Positions 9,795 through 18,893 of a DNA stretch of 46,083 nt are shown piece after piece (within the stretch, counting starts at the first letter, position 1; each line of letters begins with the position of its first letter). A program made the position numbers and the translations under genes. This DNA comes from Sphingobacteriales bacterium. Lineage in GTDB: Bacteria; Bacteroidota; Bacteroidia; Chitinophagales; Chitinophagaceae. The notes beneath the pieces are model-generated. The model made no database searches. It worked only from the letters and a program-made list of their open reading frames with translations, and was not told the DNA's origin. The stretch lies in assembly GCA_004144175.1 (NCBI GenBank), contig SEFT01000024.1, forward strand, positions 1 through 46,083, written 5' to 3'.

Positions 9795-9841
9795 AGCTCC
9801 AAGTCAAAAGGTGTAAAAATATCGTCCGTTTCAATCGCCTG

Positions 9842-10429
9842 TTATTCACTTAACTCAAGTTTAACAAATTTCACAACATCGTCCATTAGCTCATAATAAC
9901 ATTGCGCCAACTGGTAATAATAAGCGATAAACGTTTGATACGCAGCGTCGGGCGCGGGCATGTGCTTGGCACGCCTGTGCAACCCTTGTAGCGAACGTTG
10001 TACACCCTGCAGCGTGCGGTATCCGTACAGCCAGTTATGCTCCTGCATATGAGGGAACATAGTAGCAAACTTTTCAGGGAAGTATTGTTTGGTCTCCTCT
10101 AATTGCTGATAGATTTTTTGGGTAAACGAAAGTAGCTCGTCACTCGAGCCGAAGAACTTGGCATCGCTGGCCAAAAAATGGTCATACAATGTATCCATTA
10201 CAGCCCCGGAATACAGGCCATAATGTTCGCGAAACCAGATCTTCGCACGCTGTGTAGCAGGGTGTGCATCTGTAAACGAATCTATCTGCCGGTGCAGCAG
10301 GATGCCTTTCTTTATCTCTTCGGGAAAATGCTCCAGGGCAAGCCTGCCCTTTACGTAATCGCCGATCATATTGCCTGTCAGTATGCCGCTGTTACCAAAC
10401 GATAGCACGGCATGTCCCAGATAGTTCAT
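9842..10429 (-). CDS. ACP phosphodiesterase family protein (AcpH-like)
   Basis: 195 residues. The N-terminal MNYLGHAVLSF, then GNMIGDYVKG and HRQIDSFTDAHP, plus a later DHFLA motif, are the conserved His/Asp positions of the AcpH/DUF479 family, whose founder removes phosphopantetheine from acyl-carrier protein. The length matches the family. Activity on ACP in Bacteroidota is inferred from homology only. It is in a minus-strand run with the FUSC gene 20 bp upstream (stop at 10450), which suggests cotranscription. Confidence 0.85.
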   Translation of the reverse strand: MNYLGHAVLSFGNSGILTGNMIGDYVKGRLALEHFPEEIKKGILLHRQIDSFTDAHPATQRAKIWFREHYGLYSGAVMDTLYDHFLASDAKFFGSSDELLSFTQKIYQQLEETKQYFPEKFATMFPHMQEHNWLYGYRTLQGVQRSLQGLHRRAKHMPAPDAAYQTFIAYYYQLAQCYYELMDDVVKFVKLELSE

Positions 10430-10449
10430 GTGCTAAAACTACTATATTA

Positions 10450-12630
10450 TTATGGTGTGATGTGCATCCGTTCCGCCATTTTCAGCATATCCTGGTACAT
10501 CGATTTCAGTTCTATCGTCATCCGTTCTACATATAACATCTCCTGCGCCGAAAAGGTTATAGGTGTAATGCTACGGCTTCCCGGTTCTGAAATGTTAGTG
10601 GTATTGTTCGGATCAATCTTCTGTGCCAGCGCAATATTCTTATTGAACCAAAGCAGACAGTTATCTATCTGGCGCTTTTGCTCGGCAGGCAAGGGCTGAG
10701 TCAGTGTTTCGTGGTGGTTGTGCTCCTCCTCCAGGTGTATGTTGTTCAACTCCCGCGTCACACGCACATTATGTGTGATGATGTGATAATATACAGGGTA
10801 AGGGTTCTTGCTAGCCCCCGGCTCCTGCATATACCGGTTAAAGGAGTCGAACGCATTACTGTTGTTTGATTCAGCATTGCGTTTATACTTGGTCCAGTTA
10901 GCCAGTATATCGTCGCTGTAAAAGGTAGCCAGGAAGTATTGGTAGTTATGGCAAACGGCATTAGCAAGGTAAACAGGCAGCCATTTCTTGTCCCAATGCG
11001 GCAGTAGCACAAACCCTGTAACGATAGCCAGTATGGCACCACCTGCTGTGGCCAATGCACGGGTAAAAATCAGCATAGGGTTTAGCGTCTCCTCTACATC
11101 GAAAAGCAGTACCACGCTGAAGGTGATAAAGAATACGGCAATGGAATAGCGCTTGCGTATATAATAGACCATAAGTATAAAACTTATGAACATCATTAAC
11201 TCCTTAAGATACAAGCCTGCCGGTACGCGTAGCAATAGTCCGCCTGCTAACCCACCCAATATAGTGCCTATCACACGGTCGAGCGCCTTTTGAAAGGTGG
11301 CGCCGAAATAAGGCTGCAGGACGATGATCACGGTAAACGGTAGCCAATATCCATGGTCTATGTTAAACCACTTGCTGATGAACATGGCAATGGTGGCCGC
11401 AACAGCCGCCCGCAAAGCATAGCGTGTGGTAAATGTGTTGAAATTGAAGAGCAGCTGCGTATTGCGTATAAGGTGCTTTGGGTGCAGAACGAATATGGTC
11501 TTCATAAGCGAATAGGAACGATAGACCGGCAGATCCTGTCCTATCTTTTCCAGCCGTTTCATACAGCTCTGTATCAGCTTTACCGAGCGTTCGCTTAGTT
11601 GGATGATCCTCTTGAAAGCGGCAGTGTGTTCATGCTGTGCAATAGGGTAATCCTTCAGTAGCGCTATCAGGTTTTGTGCCCGGTTGATGCGCGAGGTAAG
11701 CAACAGTTCTTCTTCAGGGCTCAGGCTTACCACCAGCACCGCCATACGGTCTACCGTTTGTTGCAATACCTTGAACACTGCGTACAATTTGAGGCGGAGC
11801 GTACTGTCTGTATTCTTTATATTGATGTTCTCTAGCTCCTGGCTGATGCTGATGATATGGGTAGCTACAAGCGATGTGGCTTTACGGAATTGGGCTAACT
11901 CATATTTGTTTCCTTCGTCCTTATCCACCTGGTGCGACATGCTTTCGTGGAAGTGCAGGGAATTGTCTATGGCGGCGCGTACCGCCCTTTCGCTCAGGTA
12001 GATCTCCCTTAGCGAATTGCGGCTATCGTTCCCGTCCCAACCTTTCGATACGGTATTGATAAGGTCTGAGATAGACCGCCATATCAGCGCTACGCTTCTG
12101 CGATAGGGTTGCTGCGCAGGCATAAATATAGCCGAACCCATACTGACAACCGCATTCCATATGCCGCCTATCAGCACAAGCAGCAATCGATGCTCGAGTT
12201 CCTGTACCGAGTGGGTGGGGTAGGCATTGGTAATGATATAGATGATGTAGACGCAATTGGCAAGCCCGCTACCACGGTCGCCCAGGTTCTTGAACAGGCC
12301 CGAAAGGAAGCCTACTACAAACATGAGGGTAACGCTGAGCCAAAGAATATTGCCCGACGCGCTACCCAATGCGGTAAACACAAGCGCCAACAGTGTACCA
12401 CCCGCCAGTATTCTCGACCTTTGGGCGTAGGTACCTTTCAGCTCTATCCAGCAGATGGCTTCGGCTGTCAGGGTTATCCAGGTGGCAGCTTCCATATTAT
12501 CGGTAGCCACACCCCATATTACCGGCACAATGGCGGCAATAGCCATCCTGAAGCCCCAGCTGAGCAGGGGCTCGAAAGCTTCTTTTTCTTTAAAACGGTT
12601 TAGTTTTTCGTATGATATTAACCGCGACAC
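10450..12630 (-). CDS. FUSC-family (YccS/aromatic acid exporter-like) inner-membrane protein
   Basis: 726 residues with the duplicated architecture of FUSC proteins. There is a first membrane block (about 25-170), a long soluble helical region (about 175-395), and a second membrane block (about 405-545) carrying the signature GYWLPFTVIIVLQPYFGAT and ALDRVIGTILGG. A charged cytoplasmic tail follows. Family members include YccS and the AaeB efflux component. Transport of aromatic acids or other small molecules is inferred and the substrate is unknown. No partner membrane-fusion protein is adjacent. Neighbours are the AcpH-like gene downstream and the TlpA-like gene 32 bp upstream, all in the same direction. 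Confidence 0.88.
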   Translation of the reverse strand: MSRLISYEKLNRFKEKEAFEPLLSWGFRMAIAAIVPVIWGVATDNMEAATWITLTAEAICWIELKGTYAQRSRILAGGTLLALVFTALGSASGNILWLSVTLMFVVGFLSGLFKNLGDRGSGLANCVYIIYIITNAYPTHSVQELEHRLLLVLIGGIWNAVVSMGSAIFMPAQQPYRRSVALIWRSISDLINTVSKGWDGNDSRNSLREIYLSERAVRAAIDNSLHFHESMSHQVDKDEGNKYELAQFRKATSLVATHIISISQELENINIKNTDSTLRLKLYAVFKVLQQTVDRMAVLVVSLSPEEELLLTSRINRAQNLIALLKDYPIAQHEHTAAFKRIIQLSERSVKLIQSCMKRLEKIGQDLPVYRSYSLMKTIFVLHPKHLIRNTQLLFNFNTFTTRYALRAAVAATIAMFISKWFNIDHGYWLPFTVIIVLQPYFGATFQKALDRVIGTILGGLAGGLLLRVPAGLYLKELMMFISFILMVYYIRKRYSIAVFFITFSVVLLFDVEETLNPMLIFTRALATAGGAILAIVTGFVLLPHWDKKWLPVYLANAVCHNYQYFLATFYSDDILANWTKYKRNAESNNSNAFDSFNRYMQEPGASKNPYPVYYHIITHNVRVTRELNNIHLEEEHNHHETLTQPLPAEQKRQIDNCLLWFNKNIALAQKIDPNNTTNISEPGSRSITPITFSAQEMLYVERMTIELKSMYQDMLKMAERMHITP

Positions 12631-12662
12631 CTGATGACAAGATATTGCTTAGGGTTGTAAAA

Positions 12663-13145
12663 TTACAACGCCAGCTGCTTATCTATCAACATCTGCAGGC
12701 GGGATGCTTTAATAGTACCCTCGAAGAAATTTCGATATTCGTTTTTGGGATATACCATTAGCGTAGCAGGTATAGACCCTTGCCACGAGTTCTCTATCTT
12801 GGGTATGAACACATTGGCATTTGTTTCATTCAGCCATATTACTTCGTGTTCCAGCTTTTTCTTTTTTATAAAAGAGACCAGCTTGCCGGGATAATCTTCT
12901 TTAAAGTCGAGGCTTACCAGCAGCACTTTCACCGGTTTTCCCGTGCTTGCATTTTCTATGGCGGTAAACTCGGGCAACTCCTTTACACAGGGTGCGCACC
13001 AGGTAGCCCAGAAGTTGACCACATACATTGTATCGGGGTTAGATATCCTTTTGTTCAGGTCATTGGCCGTGTAAGACGGTACCGATTGTGCTTTGACGCC
13101 AAAGCTCACCAGCACAAGCGCTGCAAGTGCAAACAACTGCTTCAT
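12663..13145 (-). CDS. TlpA-family periplasmic thioredoxin
   Basis: 160 residues. A signal peptide (MKQLFALAALVLVSFGVKAQ) exports it to the periplasm, where a thioredoxin fold carries the redox motif WCAPC at about residues 49-53 in the context VNFWATWCAPCVKELPEF. It is expected to act as a thiol-disulfide reductant or oxidoreductase for envelope proteins or cytochrome maturation. It has the length of a minimal TlpA/ResA-like protein with no extra domain. It lies upstream of the FUSC gene (32-bp gap) and diverges from the acyl-CoA carboxylase gene. I found no consensus promoter box on the minus strand upstream. Confidence 0.9.
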   Translation of the reverse strand: MKQLFALAALVLVSFGVKAQSVPSYTANDLNKRISNPDTMYVVNFWATWCAPCVKELPEFTAIENASTGKPVKVLLVSLDFKEDYPGKLVSFIKKKKLEHEVIWLNETNANVFIPKIENSWQGSIPATLMVYPKNEYRNFFEGTIKASRLQMLIDKQLAL

Positions 13146-13243
13146 TAATATAAAACTAATTAAGGGTATAAAGTTAAGAACTGCCTTGATCCTAAATGCT
13201 AAATAATATGTTATAATATATCTTCAAATTCCTTCATTTACAT

Positions 13244-13251
13244 TAGGTTTG
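13244..13251 (+). promoter_or_regulatory. -7 promoter element of the acyl-CoA carboxylase gene
   Basis: TAGGTTTG matches TAnnTTTG exactly, 21 nt before the ATG at 13273. It overlaps the TTG at 13249, which rules that codon out as a start. Confidence 0.5.
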
Positions 13252-13272
13252 TTCCTGTTTTCAAGAAATGAT

Positions 13273-14811
13273 ATGGACAAAGTAGCTTCATTAAAAAAGA
13301 AGAAGGAACTGGCATTAGAGGGCGGCGGAGCCAAACGTATAGAAGGACAGCATAAAAAGGGCAAGCTCACTGCGCGTGAGCGCCTGACGCTGCTGCTGGA
13401 CGAAGGTTCTTTTGAAGAGATAGGTATGCTGGTGACCCATCGCAGCCGCGACTTCGGTATGGAGAAAGAAGTGTACATGGGCGATGGCGTGGTAACAGGA
13501 TATGGTACTGTGAACGGAAGGCTGATATATGTGTTCTCTCAGGACTTTACCGTGTTTGGCGGTAGCCTTTCAGAGACACATGCTGAGAAGATATGTAAGA
13601 TCATGGACTTGGCCTTGCAGAACGGCGCACCAGTTATAGGCCTGAACGATAGTGGTGGTGCCCGTATACAGGAAGGCGTGGTTTCGCTTGGAGGTTATGC
13701 CGATATCTTCCATAGGAATGTAAAGGCTTCGGGTGTAATACCGCAGATATCGGCCATCATGGGCCCATGTGCGGGTGGTGCAGTGTATTCTCCGGCTATT
13801 ACCGACTTTATCCTGATGGTGGAGCATACATCGTACATGTTCGTAACAGGGCCGAACGTGGTGAAGACCGTAACGCACGAGAACGTAACCAGCGAAGAGC
13901 TGGGTGGCGCACATACGCACGCCAGCAAATCAGGCGTGACTCATTTCTCTTGTGCCAACGAAGTAGAATGTATAGAGCGCATCAAACAGATGCTGAGCTA
14001 TATGCCGCAAAACTGCGAAGAAGATGCTCCGGTATATCCTTACGAAGCTACCGACGAAACAAGGGCTAAGTTGAACAGCGTGATACCTGCTAATCCGAAC
14101 CAGCCTTACGACATGAAGGAGGTAATAGAGGAAGTGGTAGATGCAGACTCCTTCCTGGAAGTACATAAAGAATACGCAGAAAATATAGTAGTTGGTTTTG
14201 CCCGCATTGGTGGCCGCAGCATTGGCATCGTAGCCAACCAGCCTGCCAGCCTTGCCGGTGTGCTCGATATCAGCTCCAGCAAGAAGGGTGCAAGGTTCGT
14301 TCGCTTCTGTGATGCGTTCAATATACCGCTGCTGGTGTTGGTAGATGTACCGGGCTTCCTGCCGGGTACCGACCAGGAGTGGAATGGTATCATCGTAAAT
14401 GGTGCTAAACTTCTTTATGCACTGAGCGAGGCTACCGTGCCTAAGGTTACGGTTATTACGCGTAAGGCCTACGGTGGCGCATACGATGTAATGAACTCCA
14501 AACACATCGGTGCCGACCTGAACTATGCATGGCCTACTGCGGAGATAGCCGTAATGGGTGCTAAAGGCGCTGCTGAGATCATCTTCAAAAAAGAGATATC
14601 AGAAGCTGCCGACCACGAAGCGAAACTGAAAGAGAAAGAGAACGAATATCTCGAGAAGTTTGCCAATCCTTATGGCGCAGCAGCCCGTGGCTTTATCGAC
14701 GAGGTGATCATGCCGGAAGAGACCAGAGGCAAGCTGATAAAAGCATACAAAATGCTGGAGCATAAAGTAGTAAATACACCTAAGCGGAAGCACGGTAATA
14801 TTCCGCTTTAA
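13273..14811 (+). CDS. Acyl-CoA (propionyl-CoA type) carboxylase beta subunit
   Basis: 512 residues from the ATG at 13273. This is the carboxyltransferase subunit family of propionyl-CoA carboxylase and methylmalonyl-CoA decarboxylase. The two crotonase-fold halves are visible. The N-terminal half has [20 protein letters not shown] and the acyl-CoA oxyanion loop [12 protein letters not shown]. The C-terminal half has [13 protein letters not shown] and [11 protein letters not shown]. The carboxyl group would come from biotin carried on a separate subunit not encoded here. Whether it works as carboxylase or decarboxylase cannot be told. It is closed by the terminator at 14833, so it is monocistronic here. 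Confidence 0.92.
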   Translation: MDKVASLKKKKELALEGGGAKRIEGQHKKGKLTARERLTLLLDEGSFEEIGMLVTHRSRDFGMEKEVYMGDGVVTGYGTVNGRLIYVFSQDFTVFGGSLSETHAEKICKIMDLALQNGAPVIGLNDSGGARIQEGVVSLGGYADIFHRNVKASGVIPQISAIMGPCAGGAVYSPAITDFILMVEHTSYMFVTGPNVVKTVTHENVTSEELGGAHTHASKSGVTHFSCANEVECIERIKQMLSYMPQNCEEDAPVYPYEATDETRAKLNSVIPANPNQPYDMKEVIEEVVDADSFLEVHKEYAENIVVGFARIGGRSIGIVANQPASLAGVLDISSSKKGARFVRFCDAFNIPLLVLVDVPGFLPGTDQEWNGIIVNGAKLLYALSEATVPKVTVITRKAYGGAYDVMNSKHIGADLNYAWPTAEIAVMGAKGAAEIIFKKEISEAADHEAKLKEKENEYLEKFANPYGAAARGFIDEVIMPEETRGKLIKAYKMLEHKVVNTPKRKHGNIPL

Positions 14812-14832
14812 TAGACACTCCAAATCATATTA

Positions 14833-14866
14833 AAATGGCTGCCCGAAAGGCAGCCATTTGTTTTTT
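14833..14866 (+). terminator. Terminator of the acyl-CoA carboxylase gene
   Basis: Perfect 11-bp stem AAATGGCTGCC / GGCAGCCATTT (14833-14843 with 14849-14859), loop CGAAA, then G and six Ts. Confidence 0.9.
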
Positions 14867-14871
14867 ACGAC

Positions 14872-14905
14872 AAATAAAAAGCCACCTCACGAAGAAGTGG
14901 CTTTT
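14872..14905 (-). terminator. Terminator of the convergent T9SS gene
   Basis: Stem AAAAGCCAC / GTGGCTTTT (14877-14885 with 14897-14905). On the minus strand it is followed by a T-rich run. It is paired back-to-back with the terminator at 14833. Confidence 0.8.
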
Positions 14906-14927
14906 GTTATGGTCATTGTTCAAATGC

Positions 14928-15773
14928 TTAGTTCTTCATGATAGGCGTTACGTGTTTTACGCCATCCTTCATGATCTGCACATGGTACAGGCCTGCAGCC
15001 CATTTTTCTATTTCAATGGTCTCCAGCAGTGTGTTGCTGTTGTTCACTACAGTCCTTTCCATCATCTTCTTACCTGCAAGGTCGAAGGCGTTGATGGTAT
15101 AAGTTCCTGTGCCTGCATTTTCTATCTTCACTGCTACTTTATTGGTAGCAGGGTTAGGATAGGTAGTAACAGTCATCTGGCTGTTTACATCGGCAACGTT
15201 GGTACCATCTGCCAATACCTTATCTATTCTGTTGCTTACCGCGTCGCCGCTGCTTTGGCCATTAGCGTTTACCGCATTGATGATGCCGTAGAATGTTACA
15301 GGCCCTGAGCTTGTAGCCGGAGCGGTCCATTCTACTGAAGCTTCAAAATTACCGGAGCTGTTCTTTGGTAACGCTGCAGCATGTTCAACAATCGTATTAA
15401 GCGATATTTTTGAGCTGTTTGATGGATTAGCAAAAGTGCCAATGTTCGCATTGCTGCCGTTAAGTGCAACAATTTGGTAACCAAACCTCGAAAAAGTTGC
15501 ATGAGACCCCGTAATAGTGATCACATATGTTTTACCTGGCATGTACTTATTCTCCATGCTGGTGCCACCCTTCATTTTTACAGTAATAGCACCTGTAGTA
15601 GCGGCAGCATCTGCGTTGTGGCAGCCCGAACTGGCGCAAGTACCTTGAGCGCCCGGACTACCCGTGCGGTTCCCTGCGTTGTTGGGGCTGGAGGCCGGTC
15701 CTGAAGAATAGCTCATCAAAGCAGTTGTGGAAAAGCCGGCAAAAAGTGTAAAGAGTAGAAATTTTTTCTTCAT
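14928..15773 (-). CDS. Secreted T9SS cargo protein with a CxxxxCH-containing anchor-V-like domain
   Basis: 281 residues. A Sec signal peptide is followed by a motif-rich N-terminus with TGSPGAQGTCASSGCH (Cys46, Cys51, His52), which resembles the conserved start of 'choice-of-anchor V' domains and looks like a c-type heme-attachment site. A beta-sandwich region follows. The last ~75 residues are a T9SS type A sorting domain starting at TYPNPATNK, ending in HVTPIMKN. It should be exported across the outer membrane by the type IX system and anchored or released. Function is unknown. It is monocistronic, divergent from trmB. Confidence 0.82.
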   Translation of the reverse strand: MKKKFLLFTLFAGFSTTALMSYSSGPASSPNNAGNRTGSPGAQGTCASSGCHNADAAATTGAITVKMKGGTSMENKYMPGKTYVITITGSHATFSRFGYQIVALNGSNANIGTFANPSNSSKISLNTIVEHAAALPKNSSGNFEASVEWTAPATSSGPVTFYGIINAVNANGQSSGDAVSNRIDKVLADGTNVADVNSQMTVTTYPNPATNKVAVKIENAGTGTYTINAFDLAGKKMMERTVVNNSNTLLETIEIEKWAAGLYHVQIMKDGVKHVTPIMKN

Positions 15774-15816
15774 AAGCGTTGTGATGGTTAAAATGATTCA
15801 ATTTTAAGTTTAAAAC

Positions 15817-15824
15817 TATCTTTG
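15817..15824 (+). promoter_or_regulatory. -7 promoter element of the trmB operon
   Basis: TATCTTTG, an exact match, ends 8 nt before the trmB ATG. The leader would be only a few nucleotides. Confidence 0.55.
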
Positions 15825-15832
15825 CCCGAATT

Positions 15833-16534
15833 ATGGGTCATAAGAAATTAATCCGCTTTCAGGCTATAAATAGTTTTACTAATGTACTGCAATATCCTGA
15901 AAATATGAAAGGAAACTGGCATGTTTTCTTTAAAAACAATAATCCGATAACCCTGGAGCTGGCCTGCGGAAAGGGCGAATACAGCGTAAATCTGGGCCGC
16001 GAACATAAAGACCGCAATTTTATAGGTGTAGATATAAAGGGCAACCGCATATATAATGGAGCTAAAATTGCCCTGACCGAAGGGCTGGATAATGTGGCCT
16101 TCCTGCGCATACATATAGGTAAGATCACCGAGTACTTTGCCCCGGGCGAAGTAGGAGAGATCTGGATCATTTTCCCTGATCCCTTCCTGCGTGAGTCGAG
16201 GTCGAAGAACAGGCTGACGCACGCACGCTACCTGCACCTGTACCAGCAGATACTAAAAACAGGCGCTAAGATCAACCTGAAAACAGACTCAAAAGAGCTC
16301 TACGACTTTACCGTAGAGACCATTGCCGAGCAAGGCTGCCATGTACATGAGAACCTGGTGGACATCTACGGAACCGGTAAAGCCACCGGCCCGCTGGCCA
16401 TACAGACCTACTACGAAAAAATGCACCTGGCCGAAGGGCGTACCATTTACTTCATATCATTCTCATTGCCCGAGGGCGAGATAAAGATGCCGGAACGCTT
16501 TAAGAAAGATGGAACAGAAGAGCCAGGAGCCTGA
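15833..16534 (+). CDS. trmB: tRNA (guanine-N7)-methyltransferase
   Basis: Methylates G46 of the tRNA variable loop using SAM. 233 residues. The SAM-binding loop is LELACGKGEYS, the acidic strand end IGVDIKGNR, the family motif FPDPFLRESRSKNRLTH, and the later TDSKELYDFT. These are all hallmarks of TrmB. It heads a tight three-gene cluster: the DUF5522 gene starts inside its 3' end (26-bp overlap), then the alkyltransferase-like gene. The -7 box sits 8 nt before the ATG, so the mRNA has almost no leader. Confidence 0.95.
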   Translation: MGHKKLIRFQAINSFTNVLQYPENMKGNWHVFFKNNNPITLELACGKGEYSVNLGREHKDRNFIGVDIKGNRIYNGAKIALTEGLDNVAFLRIHIGKITEYFAPGEVGEIWIIFPDPFLRESRSKNRLTHARYLHLYQQILKTGAKINLKTDSKELYDFTVETIAEQGCHVHENLVDIYGTGKATGPLAIQTYYEKMHLAEGRTIYFISFSLPEGEIKMPERFKKDGTEEPGA

Positions 16535-16706
16535 TTATTATTTCTTACCGGACGGCAGGCTGGTATTCACCGCCAGCTATCACCTGAAGCGGGGGCACTG
16601 CTGCGGCAACGGCTGCAGGCATTGCCCCTATGATTTTGTGAATGTGCGGGAGCCACGCCGCAGTCAATTGCTGAAAGAACGCGCACAAAATGGCAAAGCA
16701 GAATAA
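16509..16706 (+). CDS. DUF5522-like small cysteine-rich protein
   Basis: 65 residues. The core LVFTASYHLKRGHCCGNGCRHCPYDF contains four closely spaced cysteines plus His, a likely metal-binding knuckle, and matches my recall of the DUF5522 family. Function is unknown. It overlaps trmB by 26 bp and the next gene by 18 bp, which implies translational coupling. Both overlapping neighbours handle modified guanine bases (N7 methylation, O6-alkyl recognition), so a nucleic-acid role is possible but only inferred. Confidence 0.8.
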   Translation: MEQKSQEPDYYFLPDGRLVFTASYHLKRGHCCGNGCRHCPYDFVNVREPRRSQLLKERAQNGKAE

Positions 16707-17040
16707 AAGCAAAGACGACATATACAGCGTGATATATGACGTAGTCCGCCTCGTCCCCAAAGGGCGGGTAACATCGTATGGCGCTGTCGCCGCAGCCATC
16801 GGCGTAAAGTCTGGCGCCCGGATGATTGGATATGCGCTAAACCATTGCGAAGGCATAAAGCCCAAAGTGCCTGCACATAGGGTAGTAAACCGTAATGGCC
16901 AGCTCACGGGCAAGCACCATTTCGACCCGCCGGAGAAGATGCAGCAGCAGCTGGAAAAAGAGGGTATAAAGGTGGTAGATGATGTGGTACAAGACTTTGA
17001 ACAACGCTTTTGGGACCCCTCTAAAGACTTGATTCTCTAA
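16690..17040 (+). CDS. Alkyltransferase-like protein (Atl; MGMT fold without the catalytic Cys)
   Basis: 116 residues with the DNA-binding half of O6-alkylguanine-DNA alkyltransferases. It has the helix-turn-helix region VPKGRVTSYGAVAAAIG, the Arg-finger region GARMIGYAL, and the active-site strand, where PCHRV of true MGMT is PAHRV (Ala62). The alkyl acceptor is therefore absent. Proteins of this kind (Atl1, bacterial Atl) bind O6-alkylguanine and hand the lesion to nucleotide excision repair. That role here is inferred from family knowledge. It overlaps the DUF5522 gene and is the last gene of the trmB cluster, unless the L,D-transpeptidase gene 50 bp downstream is read through. Confidence 0.9.
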   Translation: MAKQNKSKDDIYSVIYDVVRLVPKGRVTSYGAVAAAIGVKSGARMIGYALNHCEGIKPKVPAHRVVNRNGQLTGKHHFDPPEKMQQQLEKEGIKVVDDVVQDFEQRFWDPSKDLIL

Positions 17041-17090
17041 CTGGAACGATTTTATTTAACTGTACTCAGGAGTAATAAACGGATTTACTG

Positions 17091-18788
17091 ATGAGACAGA
17101 TTTCAATATTTGGGAAGCCATTGCATACTGTAATTGCAATAGTTACCCTTTCCATTCTTTGTTTTTCGTGCAAATCGCGCCACCGCGAAACGAATTTCAG
17201 CGACTACTTTACCACTTCAAAGTTTGACGAGGATGATTTTGCAGAGGCACTATATGCTTCGTACAAGGGTAAGGAGATAGACAGTGCTAAATGGGACAAG
17301 AAAAAGACCCATTCAACAGGCGAAATACTGCACTATACATACCACTACAGCGAATACCTGCCACTTTGGGTAGGAGAGACTGGCGGCACTGACCCGGCCG
17401 AGAAATTGATAAAAGAGCTGGAAGGTATGCAGGCAGACGGCATCAATCCCGAACTGTATAAGATGTCGGCACTAAAGAAACAGCTGGCTGCTTTTAAGAA
17501 AGAGTCGGAGCCGGACCTGAATGCGATTATCGCATTGGACACCGCATGTACTATTGCTTACATCGAAGCTTCGCATGACCTGCTGTTGGGCGTTGTTGAT
17601 CCCAAAAAAGCAGACAATCAGTGGTTCCACACCAACGATACTGCCTGGAGGCCTGAAACACCATTGCTGGTACAACTAAACGACCTGGGTAAATACCCAG
17701 AGCTGAAACAGTTCAGGAGCACAGTACCTACCTACGGCTTGCTAATGAAAGCACGAGAGCACTATATAACGCTGGCAAAAGATGCACAGTTCAAAAACGT
17801 GAAAACAGTTGTAGCCACTAACCCTGCCGATAGCGTAATACGTATAATAGTAGCAAAAGAGCTGCAACAAGACCTGAGCAATGTAGTAGCCGATAGCGGC
17901 AAAAGCCCTGCGGTACTGGCTTACCAGCAGTATTATGGCATCATACCTACCGGCAAGCTCGATACATCAACCAAGCGTGCGCTTACGCGTCAGCCCGAGG
18001 AAATTGTATCGTTGATAGATGCCAACCTGGAACGCCTGCGCTGGATGCCTAAGGATATGGCTTCGCAATACATCATTGTAAACGTACCGCAGATGGAATT
18101 GTTCCTGCGTAGAGGCGGCAGGGATGTAATGCATATGAACGTGGTAGTAGGTAAGCCTGCGAGAGAAACGCCAAGCCTTAATTCCGATATGGAGCATGTA
18201 GTGTTCAATCCGCCATGGGGTGTGCCGCCAACTATACTGAAGCAGGATGTACTGCCTGGTATAGAAAGGGCAGGTGAAGCATACCTTGCTAAGAAAGACC
18301 TTGAAGTGTTTGACCTGAAAGGCAGGCGTGTAGACGCCTCGATGGTAAATGCTTCAAACTATAAAAGTTTTGTTTTCCGTCAGCCGCCGGGCGATGATAA
18401 CGCACTGGGTTATGTAAAATTCAATATGCCGAACAGGTGGAACATTTACCTGCACGATACTCCGCACAGGGAAGACTTTGATAAGCCATACCGTGCTAAA
18501 AGTTCAGGATGCATCAGATTGCAACAGCCACAGGAAATGGCAGAGTATATACTGACGCAGATTGAAAAAAGAGATTTCGATCAGTCGAAGATCAGCGGTA
18601 TTATCAGCACGCAAACGACTAAGTATGAGAAGCTGAAAACCAAGCTGCCCGTACATATCGTATACCTCACTGCATTTGAGGATATGAGCAATAAGCGTAT
18701 CCGTTTCTCGCAAGACATCTACAAGCGCGATGATAAACTGGTAGATATGCTGAAGTCGAAAGAAGAGCGCTTGTACGCTAAGAAGTAA
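17091..18788 (+). CDS. L,D-transpeptidase, YcbB/LdtD-like, lipoprotein
   Basis: 565 residues. The N-terminus is a lipoprotein-like signal ending near Cys27 (SILCFSC). A scaffold region and a peptidoglycan-binding-like segment (around residues 265-310, YYGIIPTGKLDTSTKRAL) precede the YkuD catalytic domain (about 325-490). His455 in YLHDTP and Cys474 in SSGCIRL form the active site. It should make 3-3 crosslinks in, or attach proteins to, peptidoglycan in the periplasm. The lipobox is not perfect, but Bacteroidota lipoboxes are loose. No consensus promoter was seen in the 50-bp gap upstream. It faces a second, unrelated L,D-transpeptidase gene. Confidence 0.9.
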   Translation: MRQISIFGKPLHTVIAIVTLSILCFSCKSRHRETNFSDYFTTSKFDEDDFAEALYASYKGKEIDSAKWDKKKTHSTGEILHYTYHYSEYLPLWVGETGGTDPAEKLIKELEGMQADGINPELYKMSALKKQLAAFKKESEPDLNAIIALDTACTIAYIEASHDLLLGVVDPKKADNQWFHTNDTAWRPETPLLVQLNDLGKYPELKQFRSTVPTYGLLMKAREHYITLAKDAQFKNVKTVVATNPADSVIRIIVAKELQQDLSNVVADSGKSPAVLAYQQYYGIIPTGKLDTSTKRALTRQPEEIVSLIDANLERLRWMPKDMASQYIIVNVPQMELFLRRGGRDVMHMNVVVGKPARETPSLNSDMEHVVFNPPWGVPPTILKQDVLPGIERAGEAYLAKKDLEVFDLKGRRVDASMVNASNYKSFVFRQPPGDDNALGYVKFNMPNRWNIYLHDTPHREDFDKPYRAKSSGCIRLQQPQEMAEYILTQIEKRDFDQSKISGIISTQTTKYEKLKTKLPVHIVYLTAFEDMSNKRIRFSQDIYKRDDKLVDMLKSKEERLYAKK

Positions 18789-18813
18789 ATCAAGTAATAA
18801 GTTTACATAATGC

Positions 18814-18846
18814 AAAAGGTGGTTGAGTATATCAACCACCTTTTTT
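18814..18846 (+). terminator. Terminator between two convergent L,D-transpeptidase genes
   Basis: Perfect 13-bp stem AAAAGGTGGTTGA / TCAACCACCTTTT (18814-18826 with 18832-18844) with T-run on the plus strand. The A4 on the left arm would also serve the minus strand. Confidence 0.88.
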
Positions 18847-18893
18847 GCAAACTAAAACTCACACACTATATGAAAAAATCGATAGAACTAAGA

